This document shows positions 7,886 to 15,041 of a DNA stretch of 35,378 nt, piece by piece. Positions within the stretch are counted from its first letter, which is position 1; the number at the start of each line of letters is the position of its first letter. The translations under genes were made by a program, and so were the position numbers. The notes beneath the pieces are model-generated. The model had not been told where the DNA came from. It searched no databases and saw only the letters and a program-made list of their open reading frames with translations. The DNA is from Thermoprotei archaeon (GTDB taxonomy: Archaea; Thermoproteota; Thermoprotei; Thermofilales; B20-G17), in assembly GCA_003650675.1 (NCBI GenBank), contig QMRH01000019.1, forward strand, positions 1 to 35,378, written 5' to 3'.

Positions 7886-10351
7886 CTACTCCTCCACTAC
7901 AGGTATACCGAACCTTTTGGAGGCTAAAACATGGTCCTCGTAGGATATTGAGTCCACATCTATGATACCTTCATATGCTTTCCTGTACGTTTCACCGGAG
8001 ATCAGTTTTCTGATATTTCTCTTGTACTTGTAGTCCATCAGCCTTATGCCTTTAATCCGTTCCCACTCCTTTACCGGTATACCGTAGGCGCGTTGAGCCC
8101 TATCCCTATAGAGCTGTGGGATAACGTTAAAGGAGCAGAAGGGCACTAGCCGTCCATCCGGCATTATATAGTGTATGCCACAACGTTGCACTCTGGCGAC
8201 ATCATGGTTATATAAGTCTTGGAAGTGCATCATACCTAGGAAGAGGGTCTTATAGTGGAATTCCCCTAAAGCTGTATAATCGTGTTTTATGAAGATATTG
8301 TAGAGGAGGTTTATGATCTGTTTTCTCTTTAAATCCCTAGGGGCTTTCTTGAAGTCTATGAACTTTCCGATTTTTGTAGCTAGCTCGAGGATGGCAAGTT
8401 TCTTGCTTTTACCCCTTCTAATTTCCTCTGCCTTCCTCTCCAGATACGTCATAAATCCCTCTACGTCGATGAACCTTGTGATGGGGATCATTTCATCTCC
8501 GTCCTTGAAGACGTAGGTGGCGGCGCCGCAGGCAAAGTGTGTAGTGAGTGTAAACTGTGGTCGGCCTGTTAATGCTTCAACGAAGTGGGAAACCGGGGCC
8601 ACAAAGGGTACGGGATACCAGTCTTCTCTACTAATCTGGCCATTAGTTTGTTTCTCTATCTCTATGAGGACTTCTGGTATCGTAATTCTTTCTTTTTCAC
8701 GTAGACTTCTTGGAACCCTGCCTGTTATGGAGACAGGTTGCATGTTGAGCCCCCTCACAATATCCATATGTTTTACGGCGAACTTTACCATTAATCCAAG
8801 TTCGTGGATATTGTATCCCTTGATAAGCGTGGGCACTAAAACTACACCGAGCTTGGCTTTCCTCAAGTTTTCTAGAATATAGGGCACCTCCCAATGGTTT
8901 TTAGGATTAGTGAACGGTGTTACGCCGTCAAAACTCATGTATATGACGTTTGTACCCGCTTTCCTTAGCTGTACTGCCAGCTCCGGGTCATACGCGAACT
9001 TGATTCCCGTAGTATTGACCTGTACATGCTTTACACCAGCCTCCTTAAAGAGTTTAACAATGTCCGTTAAATCGTCTCTTAACGTCGGCTCTCCGCCCGT
9101 TATCTGGACAGCTTTAATGGAGACGGGTCTTTGCTTCATCATCATCTTTATCATGTACTTTATGTGCTCTAAGGTTGGTTCATAGACGTAGCCAGCCTTC
9201 CCGGCGTAAAAGAAGCAGTTGCTTATAACTAGGCCGTCTCCAGCTATAAAGAGGTGGCTTTCTGCTTCAACCTCTAGATCGTAGACCTGGCCTTCGAAGT
9301 CCTCGTATCCTATTTCAGCTATCTCGTCTACTATGAAATCCCCGTATAATCGGCTCTTCGGCCCCGTTGAAACTATTCCACTGGTTAGAGGCTGTTTGAC
9401 CATATGAGCATAAAGTAGCTTTAAACCGGATCTAGAGACATATCCAAGAGCATTCTGGATCCCAAGGCTTTCGGCTAGAGGTGGTATGCGGGCGAGGGAT
9501 AGAATTTTGTCACCTATATTCAATTCATCGGCACGTAGTTTAATTATTTTACCGTTTTGGAAAACTGCTATTTTATGTTCGGGGGTTACCTTTATCTCCT
9601 TTCCAAGCCTCGTCCGTATAACTATTATTTTTCCCTTATGGTGTCTTCTTAGGATCTTGGTGACTTTAACCCATTCAGCACGCCCGTTAACAAACCCCAG
9701 TACCTCTAGATCGCGCGGTACGGCGTATTCTCCCTTAAACCCTCCAACTTTAATGCGATACTTGAATTCATATCTGCTGGCTAAATCCTCGAACGAAAAC
9801 GGTTTAACTGAACCTTTGAGTCTAACAAGGATCTCTTGGTCTCCCGGTAGACAATACCAGCAACTTAAATCGCATCTATTTGTGGCTACAATGTTCACCA
9901 GTGCTGTGTGGGATTTATGTCTGGCGCATAGACCACAGTTATAGGGGCATGCATTGGTTATATCTAGGCTGGGTTCAACTCCTTTACCGTCAAACTGCCA
10001 TTTACTAAATTTTCTGAAGAGTTCTGCATCACCCCAATAAACTTCCTCTATTTCTCCGTGTTCTGGGCAACGTTTACGAATCCAAACTTTACCATCCCTT
10101 TCAAAGATAACGGCATTTAAAAGTGAGAGGCACTCAGGGCATGCGGATTGAGTGTAAGCTATTAGTTTTTCTCCCTCCCTCAACTCGGGCTTCTCAAGTA
10201 GATAAAGCTTATAATCTACACCGGGTTTAGGCATCAACTTGAAGATCATCTTCGAACCTATTTTTTCGAACTCCTCCTCGGAGGCATCGAGAAGGTCCAA
10301 GTAGTTGACTAACGGTTCCTCCTTCGGAGGAACGGTTTCAGTCCTATCCAC
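7886..10351 (-). CDS. tes: Radical SAM tetraether lipid synthase (Tes/MJ0619 family), interrupted by an intein
   Basis: The precursor is 821 aa. An N-terminal zinc/iron-ribbon-like module (C71-P-E-C74, C95) precedes an auxiliary cluster motif CPYNCGLC (C135, C139, C142) and the radical SAM motif C160-x3-C164-x2-C. The third Cys is split by an intein (residues 167-378), so the mature enzyme is about 609 aa and reads CDLSCWYCFFYAGK. Further family marks are QITGGEPTLRDD, the HFACGA segment and VQRCGIHYIMPDGRLVPFC near the end. Tes joins archaeal diether lipids tail to tail into membrane-spanning GDGTs; membership is judged from the cysteine pattern. GTG start. TTAAATAAAC at about 10385-10394 (minus strand) is a likely TATA box. 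Without splicing the SAM-cluster site is broken. Confidence 0.85.
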   Translation of the reverse strand: MDRTETVPPKEEPLVNYLDLLDASEEEFEKIGSKMIFKLMPKPGVDYKLYLLEKPELREGEKLIAYTQSACPECLSLLNAVIFERDGKVWIRKRCPEHGEIEEVYWGDAELFRKFSKWQFDGKGVEPSLDITNACPYNCGLCARHKSHTALVNIVATNRCDLSCWYCLPGDQEILVRLKGSVKPFSFEDLASRYEFKYRIKVGGFKGEYAVPRDLEVLGFVNGRAEWVKVTKILRRHHKGKIIVIRTRLGKEIKVTPEHKIAVFQNGKIIKLRADELNIGDKILSLARIPPLAESLGIQNALGYVSRSGLKLLYAHMVKQPLTSGIVSTGPKSRLYGDFIVDEIAEIGYEDFEGQVYDLEVEAESHLFIAGDGLVISNCFFYAGKAGYVYEPTLEHIKYMIKMMMKQRPVSIKAVQITGGEPTLRDDLTDIVKLFKEAGVKHVQVNTTGIKFAYDPELAVQLRKAGTNVIYMSFDGVTPFTNPKNHWEVPYILENLRKAKLGVVLVPTLIKGYNIHELGLMVKFAVKHMDIVRGLNMQPVSITGRVPRSLREKERITIPEVLIEIEKQTNGQISREDWYPVPFVAPVSHFVEALTGRPQFTLTTHFACGAATYVFKDGDEMIPITRFIDVEGFMTYLERKAEEIRRGKSKKLAILELATKIGKFIDFKKAPRDLKRKQIINLLYNIFIKHDYTALGEFHYKTLFLGMMHFQDLYNHDVARVQRCGIHYIMPDGRLVPFCSFNVIPQLYRDRAQRAYGIPVKEWERIKGIRLMDYKYKRNIRKLISGETYRKAYEGIIDVDSISYEDHVLASKRFGIPVVEE
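9218..9853 (-). mobile_element. Intein within tes, 212 residues, no endonuclease motifs
   Basis: Residues 167-378 of the tes product form an in-frame Hint domain. Block A is CLPGDQEILV with Cys1 at 167. Block B contains the T256-x-x-H259 motif in IKVTPEHKIAVF. Block F is VYDLEVEAESHLFIAGD, and block G is GLVISN followed by Cys+1 (residue 379). Both splice junctions are clear, and removal restores CWYCFF. The usual penultimate His is Ser here. Between blocks B and F there is no LAGLIDADG or HNH motif, so the homing endonuclease has been lost; about 60 extra residues may be its remnant. No splicing data can be read from DNA. Confidence 0.93.
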
Positions 10352-10379
10352 AAATATCGCCCTTAAGCAATAATTACTA

Positions 10380-10473
10380 AGTTTATTTAAGCCTTTGTGT
10401 CGCTAGCACGCTCCATTAAAACTTTGAGTTAGGTTAGTTGGGAAAGCTTAAGAACATCTCCTACACTTTTTAA
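10380..10473. promoter_or_regulatory. Divergent promoter region tes / eno
   Basis: The spacer between the divergent tes and enolase genes is A+T-rich. On the minus strand TTAAATAAAC at about 10385-10394 precedes the tes GTG by about 38 nt. On the plus strand TTTTTAAA at 10466-10473 lies about 30 nt before ATG 10504, so enolase mRNA probably starts only a few bases before that codon. Assignments rest on motif and spacing only. Confidence 0.45.
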
Positions 10474-10503
10474 ATGGTGAATAAAATGCGTCTCGGTTCG
10501 TTC

Positions 10504-11784
10504 ATGGACGATTTCGAAATAGCGGCGGTATATGCCAGGGAAATAATCGATTCGAGAGCTAAACCAACTGTAGAGGTAGACGTGATTACCGTCGGTGGAG
10601 GATTCGGGAGAGCAGCCGTACCCGCGGGGGCTTCGAGAGGCGAAAACGAGGCTGTGGAGGTGAGGGACGGAGGATCGCGGTTTAAAGGCTTTGGAGTTAA
10701 GAAGGCCGTCGAAAACGTGAACACGAGTATAGCTGACGAAATAGTCGGTATGGATTCCCGTTTTCAGAGGGAGATAGACTTAAAGCTTATCGAGTTGGAC
10801 GGCACCCCCAATAAATCCAAGCTAGGGGCAAATGCTATACTGGGAGTTTCACTTGCGGTGGCAAAAGCAGCTGCAGATACCTACGGCATGCCTTTATTCC
10901 AGTATCTTGGAGGCTTCAACGCACACGTGCTTCCGGTACCCTTAATGAACGTAATTAATGGGGGTAAACACGCCGGGAATGAACTCAGTATACAGGAGTT
11001 CATGATAATCCCCGTCGGCGCCTCGACGTTTAAAGAGGCGATACAAATGGCCTGTGAGGTTTACTATGAACTTAAGGCAACCTTAAAAGAGAAGTACGGT
11101 GTATCAGCTGTCAATATAGGTGACGAAGGAGGTTTCGCTCCACCAATGAAGGAGACTCGAGAGGCATTAAACTCCCTCATAGACGCGATCAAGAAGGCTG
11201 GCTACACTGAAAACGATATCGTGTTGGGTTTAGACGCGGCAGCATCGAGCTTCTACAATAAAAATAAGAAACTGTATTGGATAGATGGAAGGGAGCTTAA
11301 CGTAGACCAGCTACATGAATACTATTTAAAACTGGTAGATGAATACCCGATCAAGTCAATCGAGGACCCCTTCTTCGAGGAGGATTTCGACGCATTCGCC
11401 GAAATAACCAAAGAATTGAAGAACAGGGTTCAAATAGTGGGAGACGACCTATTTGTGACGAATATTAATAGATTGAAGAAAGGCATAGAAATGGGGGCAG
11501 CCAACGCCCTGCTACTTAAAGTCAACCAGATTGGAACGTTAACCGAAGCCTGCGACGCAGCGCTACTAGCGTTCAGAAACGGTTATAGGGTAATTGTAAG
11601 CCATAGGTCGGGAGAAACAGAAGATGTGACGATCGCGGACCTTGCCGTAGCCCTAAATACGGGTCAAATTAAGACCGGAGCACCTGCACGAGGCGAAAGA
11701 ACGGCAAAATATAATCAGCTAATAAGGATAGAGGAATTCCTTGGAGCCAACGCCAAATATGCCGGTAAACTTGGAGTATTTTGA
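10504..11784 (+). CDS. eno: Enolase (phosphopyruvate hydratase)
   Basis: Enolase interconverts 2-phosphoglycerate and phosphoenolpyruvate in glycolysis and gluconeogenesis. Family signatures are intact: [11 protein letters not shown] with the catalytic Glu, [11 protein letters not shown] and VGDDLFVTN as metal ligands, [10 protein letters not shown] with the catalytic Lys, and SHRSGETED. The N-terminal phosphate loop reads GASRGENEA rather than the commoner GASTG, a variant I also associate with some archaeal enolases. ATG 10504 gives [18 protein letters not shown], which fits the family start; upstream in-frame starts at 10474 and 10486 sit at or just after the TATA-like box. Length from 10504 is 426 aa, normal. 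Confidence 0.95.
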   Translation: MDDFEIAAVYAREIIDSRAKPTVEVDVITVGGGFGRAAVPAGASRGENEAVEVRDGGSRFKGFGVKKAVENVNTSIADEIVGMDSRFQREIDLKLIELDGTPNKSKLGANAILGVSLAVAKAAADTYGMPLFQYLGGFNAHVLPVPLMNVINGGKHAGNELSIQEFMIIPVGASTFKEAIQMACEVYYELKATLKEKYGVSAVNIGDEGGFAPPMKETREALNSLIDAIKKAGYTENDIVLGLDAAASSFYNKNKKLYWIDGRELNVDQLHEYYLKLVDEYPIKSIEDPFFEEDFDAFAEITKELKNRVQIVGDDLFVTNINRLKKGIEMGAANALLLKVNQIGTLTEACDAALLAFRNGYRVIVSHRSGETEDVTIADLAVALNTGQIKTGAPARGERTAKYNQLIRIEEFLGANAKYAGKLGVF

Positions 11785-11890
11785 ATTAAAGAAATAGGGT
11801 AATAAACTATTTTTCTTTATGCTTTAAGAATTAGTTGCTTGGTTGTAAAAATATTAAGCTGGTTTTCCAAGTATTAACCCGGAGACTTAG

Positions 11891-12535
11891 ATGTTTGCCT
11901 CACCGGAGGATATTCAAGTTTCTACCTCCAACCGTATACTTAAGGTACTTTACCTCAACAAACTTAAAGAACATGAAGAAAGGCTCTTGGAACTCCAAGA
12001 CGAGAAAATAATATACGTATCCGACCTGGTTTCATGTAGCCATAAAAGGGTTCTACGGAGACACTACCCCGAAGTATACTTCCAGTTCGAGCCAGTACCT
12101 TTCCTTGGAACCCTAGCACACATAGGATTAGAAAAAACCCTTGAAGAACAGGGCCTAAAGATCGAAGAGGAATTTCAGGTACCGTTTGATCTAGAGGGAA
12201 CAATCTACACTATTAAAGGTAGGGTTGATGCTAGGGGAGAGAATTTCATTGTTGAAATCAAGACCTCGAGAAGCGATCAGGGTATACCCCGACTACACCA
12301 TGTTCTGCAACTACAATTATACTGTATGTTCCTAGAGGTGGAAGAAGGAATACTAATATACGTGACGCCGAGCAGGGTGGCCGAATATAGCGTCAAAAGG
12401 ACCGATATAGATCTAAGAACACTAGTTGAGGAAACAGTAATGGATTTAAGGCATCCCCGGTGGGAATGGGAATGCAAGTACTGTCCCTTCCTTAAACTCT
12501 GTGGATATGCTGTTAAAAAACCTAAAAACAGATAA
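11891..12535 (+). CDS. Solitary Cas4-like RecB-family nuclease (PD-(D/E)xK, 4Fe-4S)
   Basis: A 214-aa protein with the full Cas4/RecB-nuclease layout. C49 lies in LVSCSHKR, H77 in LGTLAHIG, D113 in GRVDARG, E122-x-K124 in VEIKTSR and the QLQLYC helix at 140-145, and the C-terminal cluster C195-x2-C198-x5-C204 follows. The four cysteines are expected to bind a 4Fe-4S cluster. Cas4 proteins trim DNA with 5' exonuclease activity during CRISPR spacer acquisition, but no cas gene or CRISPR array lies nearby, so this is a stand-alone copy, perhaps in DNA repair. A TATA-like AAAAATATT lies about 38 nt upstream and a hairpin follows the stop. Confidence 0.85.
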   Translation: MFASPEDIQVSTSNRILKVLYLNKLKEHEERLLELQDEKIIYVSDLVSCSHKRVLRRHYPEVYFQFEPVPFLGTLAHIGLEKTLEEQGLKIEEEFQVPFDLEGTIYTIKGRVDARGENFIVEIKTSRSDQGIPRLHHVLQLQLYCMFLEVEEGILIYVTPSRVAEYSVKRTDIDLRTLVEETVMDLRHPRWEWECKYCPFLKLCGYAVKKPKNR

Positions 12536-12536
12536 T

Positions 12537-12560
12537 GTCCCGCGGGGACTATTTGTTTAT
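12537..12560 (+). terminator. Hairpin after the Cas4-like gene
   Basis: GTCCC-GCG-GGGAC (12537-12549) starts two bases after the stop codon and is followed by a T-rich run (TATTTGTTTATTT). The compact GC stem and T tract look like a transcription terminator, although archaeal termination depends mainly on the T tract. It is also the left limit of the transposon relic that follows. Confidence 0.4.
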
Positions 12561-12564
12561 TTGA

Positions 12565-12800
12565 GTGTTTAGGGTGTTTTGGAAATTATGGAAGCTCAAA
12601 GCTTATATATGGTGTTTTATCTACTCACCTCAGATGCCATCAGGCTTAGCCGATGACGGCACTCCCCGTAACCCGCACCCTGTGGTGTGTGGGAATGTAG
12701 CTCCCAATGAACCACCGAACCACATGAGGTGGTTGAGGGGGAAGCCCGTGCAAGATCCCATAGTTTCAAAAATAACCTAAATACCATGCACGGGCAACCA
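12565..12800 (+). mobile_element. Relic right end of an IS605/TnpB-type element
   Basis: This non-coding stretch resembles the 3' flank of archaeal tnpB elements. GGGGGAAGCCCGTGC is followed by a 9-bp perfect inverted repeat, GCCCGTGCA at 12744-12752 against TGCACGGGC at 12787-12795. A smaller stem AACCAC/GTGGTT lies just upstream at about 12718-12735. The short frame across it (NPHPVVCGNVAPNEPPNH) has no recognisable domain and may be the last codons of a lost tnpB. No transposase body remains. The assignment rests on the hairpin and motif resemblance, not on a database match. Confidence 0.45.
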
Positions 12801-12823
12801 CAGTCGTCCCACCACTATATCGT

Positions 12824-13615
12824 TTAACGACCAGCCTTTATTTCTATGATCCACTGGCTTTTACTTCTATCGACTACAATCCCTTTACCTAAATCTACAG
12901 AATATACGTAAATGAAGGAGGCGTCCTTGGGTAGAAGATCTGTGAACGGGATGCTAGTTAAATTACATATTCTTATTAAAAAGTATCCATGGCTGTTGGT
13001 CACAGCAGTTGCTACGAGCTTATCTTTCCCGAGGGATGTTTCGTTGGCATTCAAAGTCCAGTAGACCTCAATTAAACTGTTTTTCAGGGGTTTACCGTCC
13101 GACGACAGAACCCTACCTATAATCTCGAGGGTAATGTTCCTTGATAGAGTGAGTGCCAGCTCTCTATAGAAGGTTTCATCTCCATTCCTATAATACACGG
13201 CTATCAAAGTATAGGGTGCTGGAGGCTTCAAACTATAAGTAGTGAATGTTTCAGCGCCCTGAACTCCCTCGAGGCTGCTCTCAACAATATATGTTGGTAT
13301 AAGAGTCGTTCTGTTGATGAAGGATTTCTCATATACTATGGTTTTCGGCTTTAAGCCTGCAGGAAAAACGATGTATACTTCGTCTTCAGGATAGATTATG
13401 CCACCAGTCACCTCGATAAGACCGTAATCTGGTAGTTTAACAAATACCTTTACGCCATCAACTTCATCAACACCCGTTATCGTGGTCTTGGTTAAGACTT
13501 CTTCAACAGGGATTTGAACGGTTTCTCTAGGCCAGAGAATGTTAATGGTTATGAAGGTAAGCGATCCGGCAATAAACGCAATTACAAGCCCTATTAAATA
13601 GTTTTTATTGTTCAC
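12824..13615 (-). CDS. Secreted or membrane-anchored protein with a C-terminal Ig/carboxypeptidase-regulatory-like domain
   Basis: A 263-aa protein with an N-terminal signal-anchor helix (about residues 6-28: LIGLVIAFIAGSLTFITINIL), then an extracytoplasmic beta-rich region. Residues about 165-215, GRVLSSDGKPLKNSLIEVYW through TNSHGYFLIRI, look like a CarboxypepD_reg-like or fibronectin-like fold in which new-domain strands follow a GKP turn. Several N-x-S/T sequons (NRT, NIT, NET, NLT) suggest glycosylation. The GTG start is followed by NNKNY. It stands alone between relic mobile DNA on both sides. The function is unknown; a surface role is likely. Confidence 0.7.
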   Translation of the reverse strand: MNNKNYLIGLVIAFIAGSLTFITINILWPRETVQIPVEEVLTKTTITGVDEVDGVKVFVKLPDYGLIEVTGGIIYPEDEVYIVFPAGLKPKTIVYEKSFINRTTLIPTYIVESSLEGVQGAETFTTYSLKPPAPYTLIAVYYRNGDETFYRELALTLSRNITLEIIGRVLSSDGKPLKNSLIEVYWTLNANETSLGKDKLVATAVTNSHGYFLIRICNLTSIPFTDLLPKDASFIYVYSVDLGKGIVVDRSKSQWIIEIKAGR

Positions 13616-13907
13616 TGCCCAGACATCCCCCTAAGCTCATTGAACCTATTTTCTTTTCTCTAATAAGTGTATCTTTAATCGTTATATATCCAGAGGAGTT
13701 CGATATCTCTTGTCTCTTTATAACCCACAACTCGGAGGATAGGTAGGTACTTCGTTAACTGAGAGGAGACGACCACGATGTGGTTGAATGCATCCTTGAG
13801 CCCGGGGCTGAAACGTTAGACTGTGGCTTTTGTATCTTTTTGTATTATTTTGTTCTGGGTGTTATGTTTATAGTGTGTTGTGTTAATGTTTTTATGGGTA
13901 TGTGGGT

Positions 13908-14049
13908 GATGGAAGCCCCATGCCGTCGGCCTCGACAGCCACCCACGACCACACAACCCTAACAAAAGGGTTATAGGCGAGGCGGAACCCGTGAAACCAC
14001 ACCACAATGAAACAAAATACATAGAATGATACAGATAGAGGAAATGGGA
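13908..14049 (+). repeat. 142-bp inverted repeat, left copy
   Basis: This segment is repeated in inverted orientation at 15311-15452 with equal length. Conserved blocks are GATGGAAGCC, TGCCGTCGGCCTCGACAGCC and a near-identical 74-bp block from GGCGAGGCGG at 13976 to the final GGGA at 14049. Between them a 22-nt core (13954-13975) differs almost completely from the other copy and here forms the hairpin AACCC...GGGTT. GTGGGTG at 13902-13908 can also pair with CACCCAC at 13940-13946. Homology to the other copy fades out upstream, to about 13836. The GGAAGCCC motif recalls TnpB-element right ends, so a non-autonomous IS605-like element is the likeliest source. Confidence 0.8.
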
Positions 14050-14060
14050 GGAAGGAGGGC

Positions 14061-14325
14061 CTACTTCACGTTAACTCCGGGGTTCTTAACTCTGGAAAGC
14101 GAAGACCTTTTCGCTACCACCTTCTTGAATGTTCTCCTTATCTCTTTGTAGTCACCCTTAAAGAAGGGGCATCCTTAATGCAGACTGCGCACCCTAGTGT
14201 TCTGGAGAATACTACTGCGCATTTCAAGTAGTCCACGTACTGCCTGTGCCGTCGGGCATAATCTTAGGCTCAAGGTGAATCGCTTTAGCGGGACAGGTGT
14301 TTGGATATTTTTGTAGTACTTTCAT
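14061..14325 (-). pseudogene. Frameshifted 3' fragment of a 4Fe-4S protein (epoxyqueuosine reductase / reductive dehalogenase-like)
   Basis: Conceptual minus-strand translation in three frames gives a C-terminal ferredoxin module. It contains NTCPAKAIHLEPKIMPDG, then YVDYLKCAVVFSRTLGCAVC, then FFKGDYKEIRRTFKK and a stop at 14061. The order and the Cys spacing (CPxxAI, K-C, GCxxC) match tandem 4Fe-4S domains of the epoxyqueuosine-reductase/dehalogenase type. Frame changes are needed near 14250 and in the C run near 14166-14171, and the catalytic N-terminal part is absent. One-base sequencing errors could explain the shifts but not the missing domain. The remnant abuts the left inverted repeat. 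Confidence 0.65.
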
Positions 14326-14343
14326 GTAACTCTTCTAAAGCCT

Positions 14344-14352
14344 ATTATAATT
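14344..14352 (+). promoter_or_regulatory. TATA-like box for the acidic ORF
   Basis: TATTATAAT lies about 25 nt upstream of ATG 14373, the spacing expected for a leaderless archaeal transcript. No ribosome-binding site precedes that ATG. Confidence 0.5.
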
Positions 14353-14372
14353 AATAATGAAATTTTAGCTTG

Positions 14373-14960
14373 ATGTTTAAAACCCGTATCGAAGACTTAG
14401 AAGAGGTTTTAGATGAAGAAGAGGAAGCGTTAGGCGAGGATGACCTGGAGACAGTTGCAGGGGAAGAAGAGATTTTCCCAGACGATGTGGAGGTTATATG
14501 GCCTAAAACTACCGGAGAGTGGTCGCTTCTAAACATGATCCTAAAGGACGATAAAAGATCGTTCTACGACGTTCTAGCCCTATTAAAGTACTATCATTTT
14601 AAAAGAATGAAACTGCTTGAGGAAACAAGGGGTTTAAGGAGGATTTTAAGGAGATATAGACAACTCCAGAGGTCTAGGTCGAAGAACATTCTTATAGAGA
14701 AACGAATCTACCGGATTCTAGGATTCGACGATAAACAGGGGTTCGAGAACGCTTTAAGGGAAGCTAAACTTGTGGAAAAAGAGCTAAAAAAGCTGCGGAA
14801 GATGGAGTACATGCTTGCAAGCATGTTATACGAGGTATGTGAAGATAGAAAAACGTTTTCATGTACGAACTGTGTTTATAAAGCCATCTGCATCGAACTT
14901 TTAACAGCTGGGCGGAGAAGTAAACACAAGAAAATAAGAAGATGGTATAGAGGCAAATAA
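14373..14960 (+). CDS. Hypothetical protein with acidic N-terminus and Cys cluster, between inverted repeats
   Basis: A 195-aa protein that I do not recognise. The first 45 residues are extremely acidic (EDLEEVLDEEEEALGEDDLE), the middle is basic and helical (RRILRRYRQLQRSRSKN), and the C-terminus has C-x8-C-x2-C-x6-C (CEDRKTFSCTNCVYKAIC) followed by a basic tail. The Cys spacing could bind zinc or an Fe-S cluster. It is intact, has its own TATA-like box and is probably leaderless. It is the only intact gene between the two inverted repeats, so it may be cargo or simply a surviving host gene. Confidence 0.7.
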   Translation: MFKTRIEDLEEVLDEEEEALGEDDLETVAGEEEIFPDDVEVIWPKTTGEWSLLNMILKDDKRSFYDVLALLKYYHFKRMKLLEETRGLRRILRRYRQLQRSRSKNILIEKRIYRILGFDDKQGFENALREAKLVEKELKKLRKMEYMLASMLYEVCEDRKTFSCTNCVYKAICIELLTAGRRSKHKKIRRWYRGK

Positions 14961-15041
14961 AAGCCTGCGAAAAGCGAATCTAAAGTCGGAAAAGCAAGTA
15001 TATACCTCTATCAAAGTAACCCATGTAACTAGAATTCCCTT

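Noticed and set aside
11891-12535. Evidence for a CRISPR-Cas locus
   Set aside because: No regularly spaced repeats and no other cas gene anywhere in the window; the Cas4-like protein is solitary.
12565-12780. 71-codon frame as a protein gene
   Set aside because: The frame runs over hairpin sequence at the relic transposon end and has no recognisable domain; better explained as non-coding or as last codons of a lost tnpB.
13740-13820. Short frame ending SLSPGLKR or EPGAET that might be a tnpB C-terminal remnant
   Set aside because: It has no zinc ribbon or RuvC motif and two frames look equally good; too little to call.
13954-13975. The 22-nt core as a spacer-like guide acquired from foreign DNA
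   Set aside because: Only two copies exist and both cores can form hairpins, so a structural RNA core is simpler; there is no evidence of acquisition.
14373-14960. Transposase function for the gene between the repeats
   Set aside because: No DDE, HUH, serine or tyrosine recombinase motif is visible.
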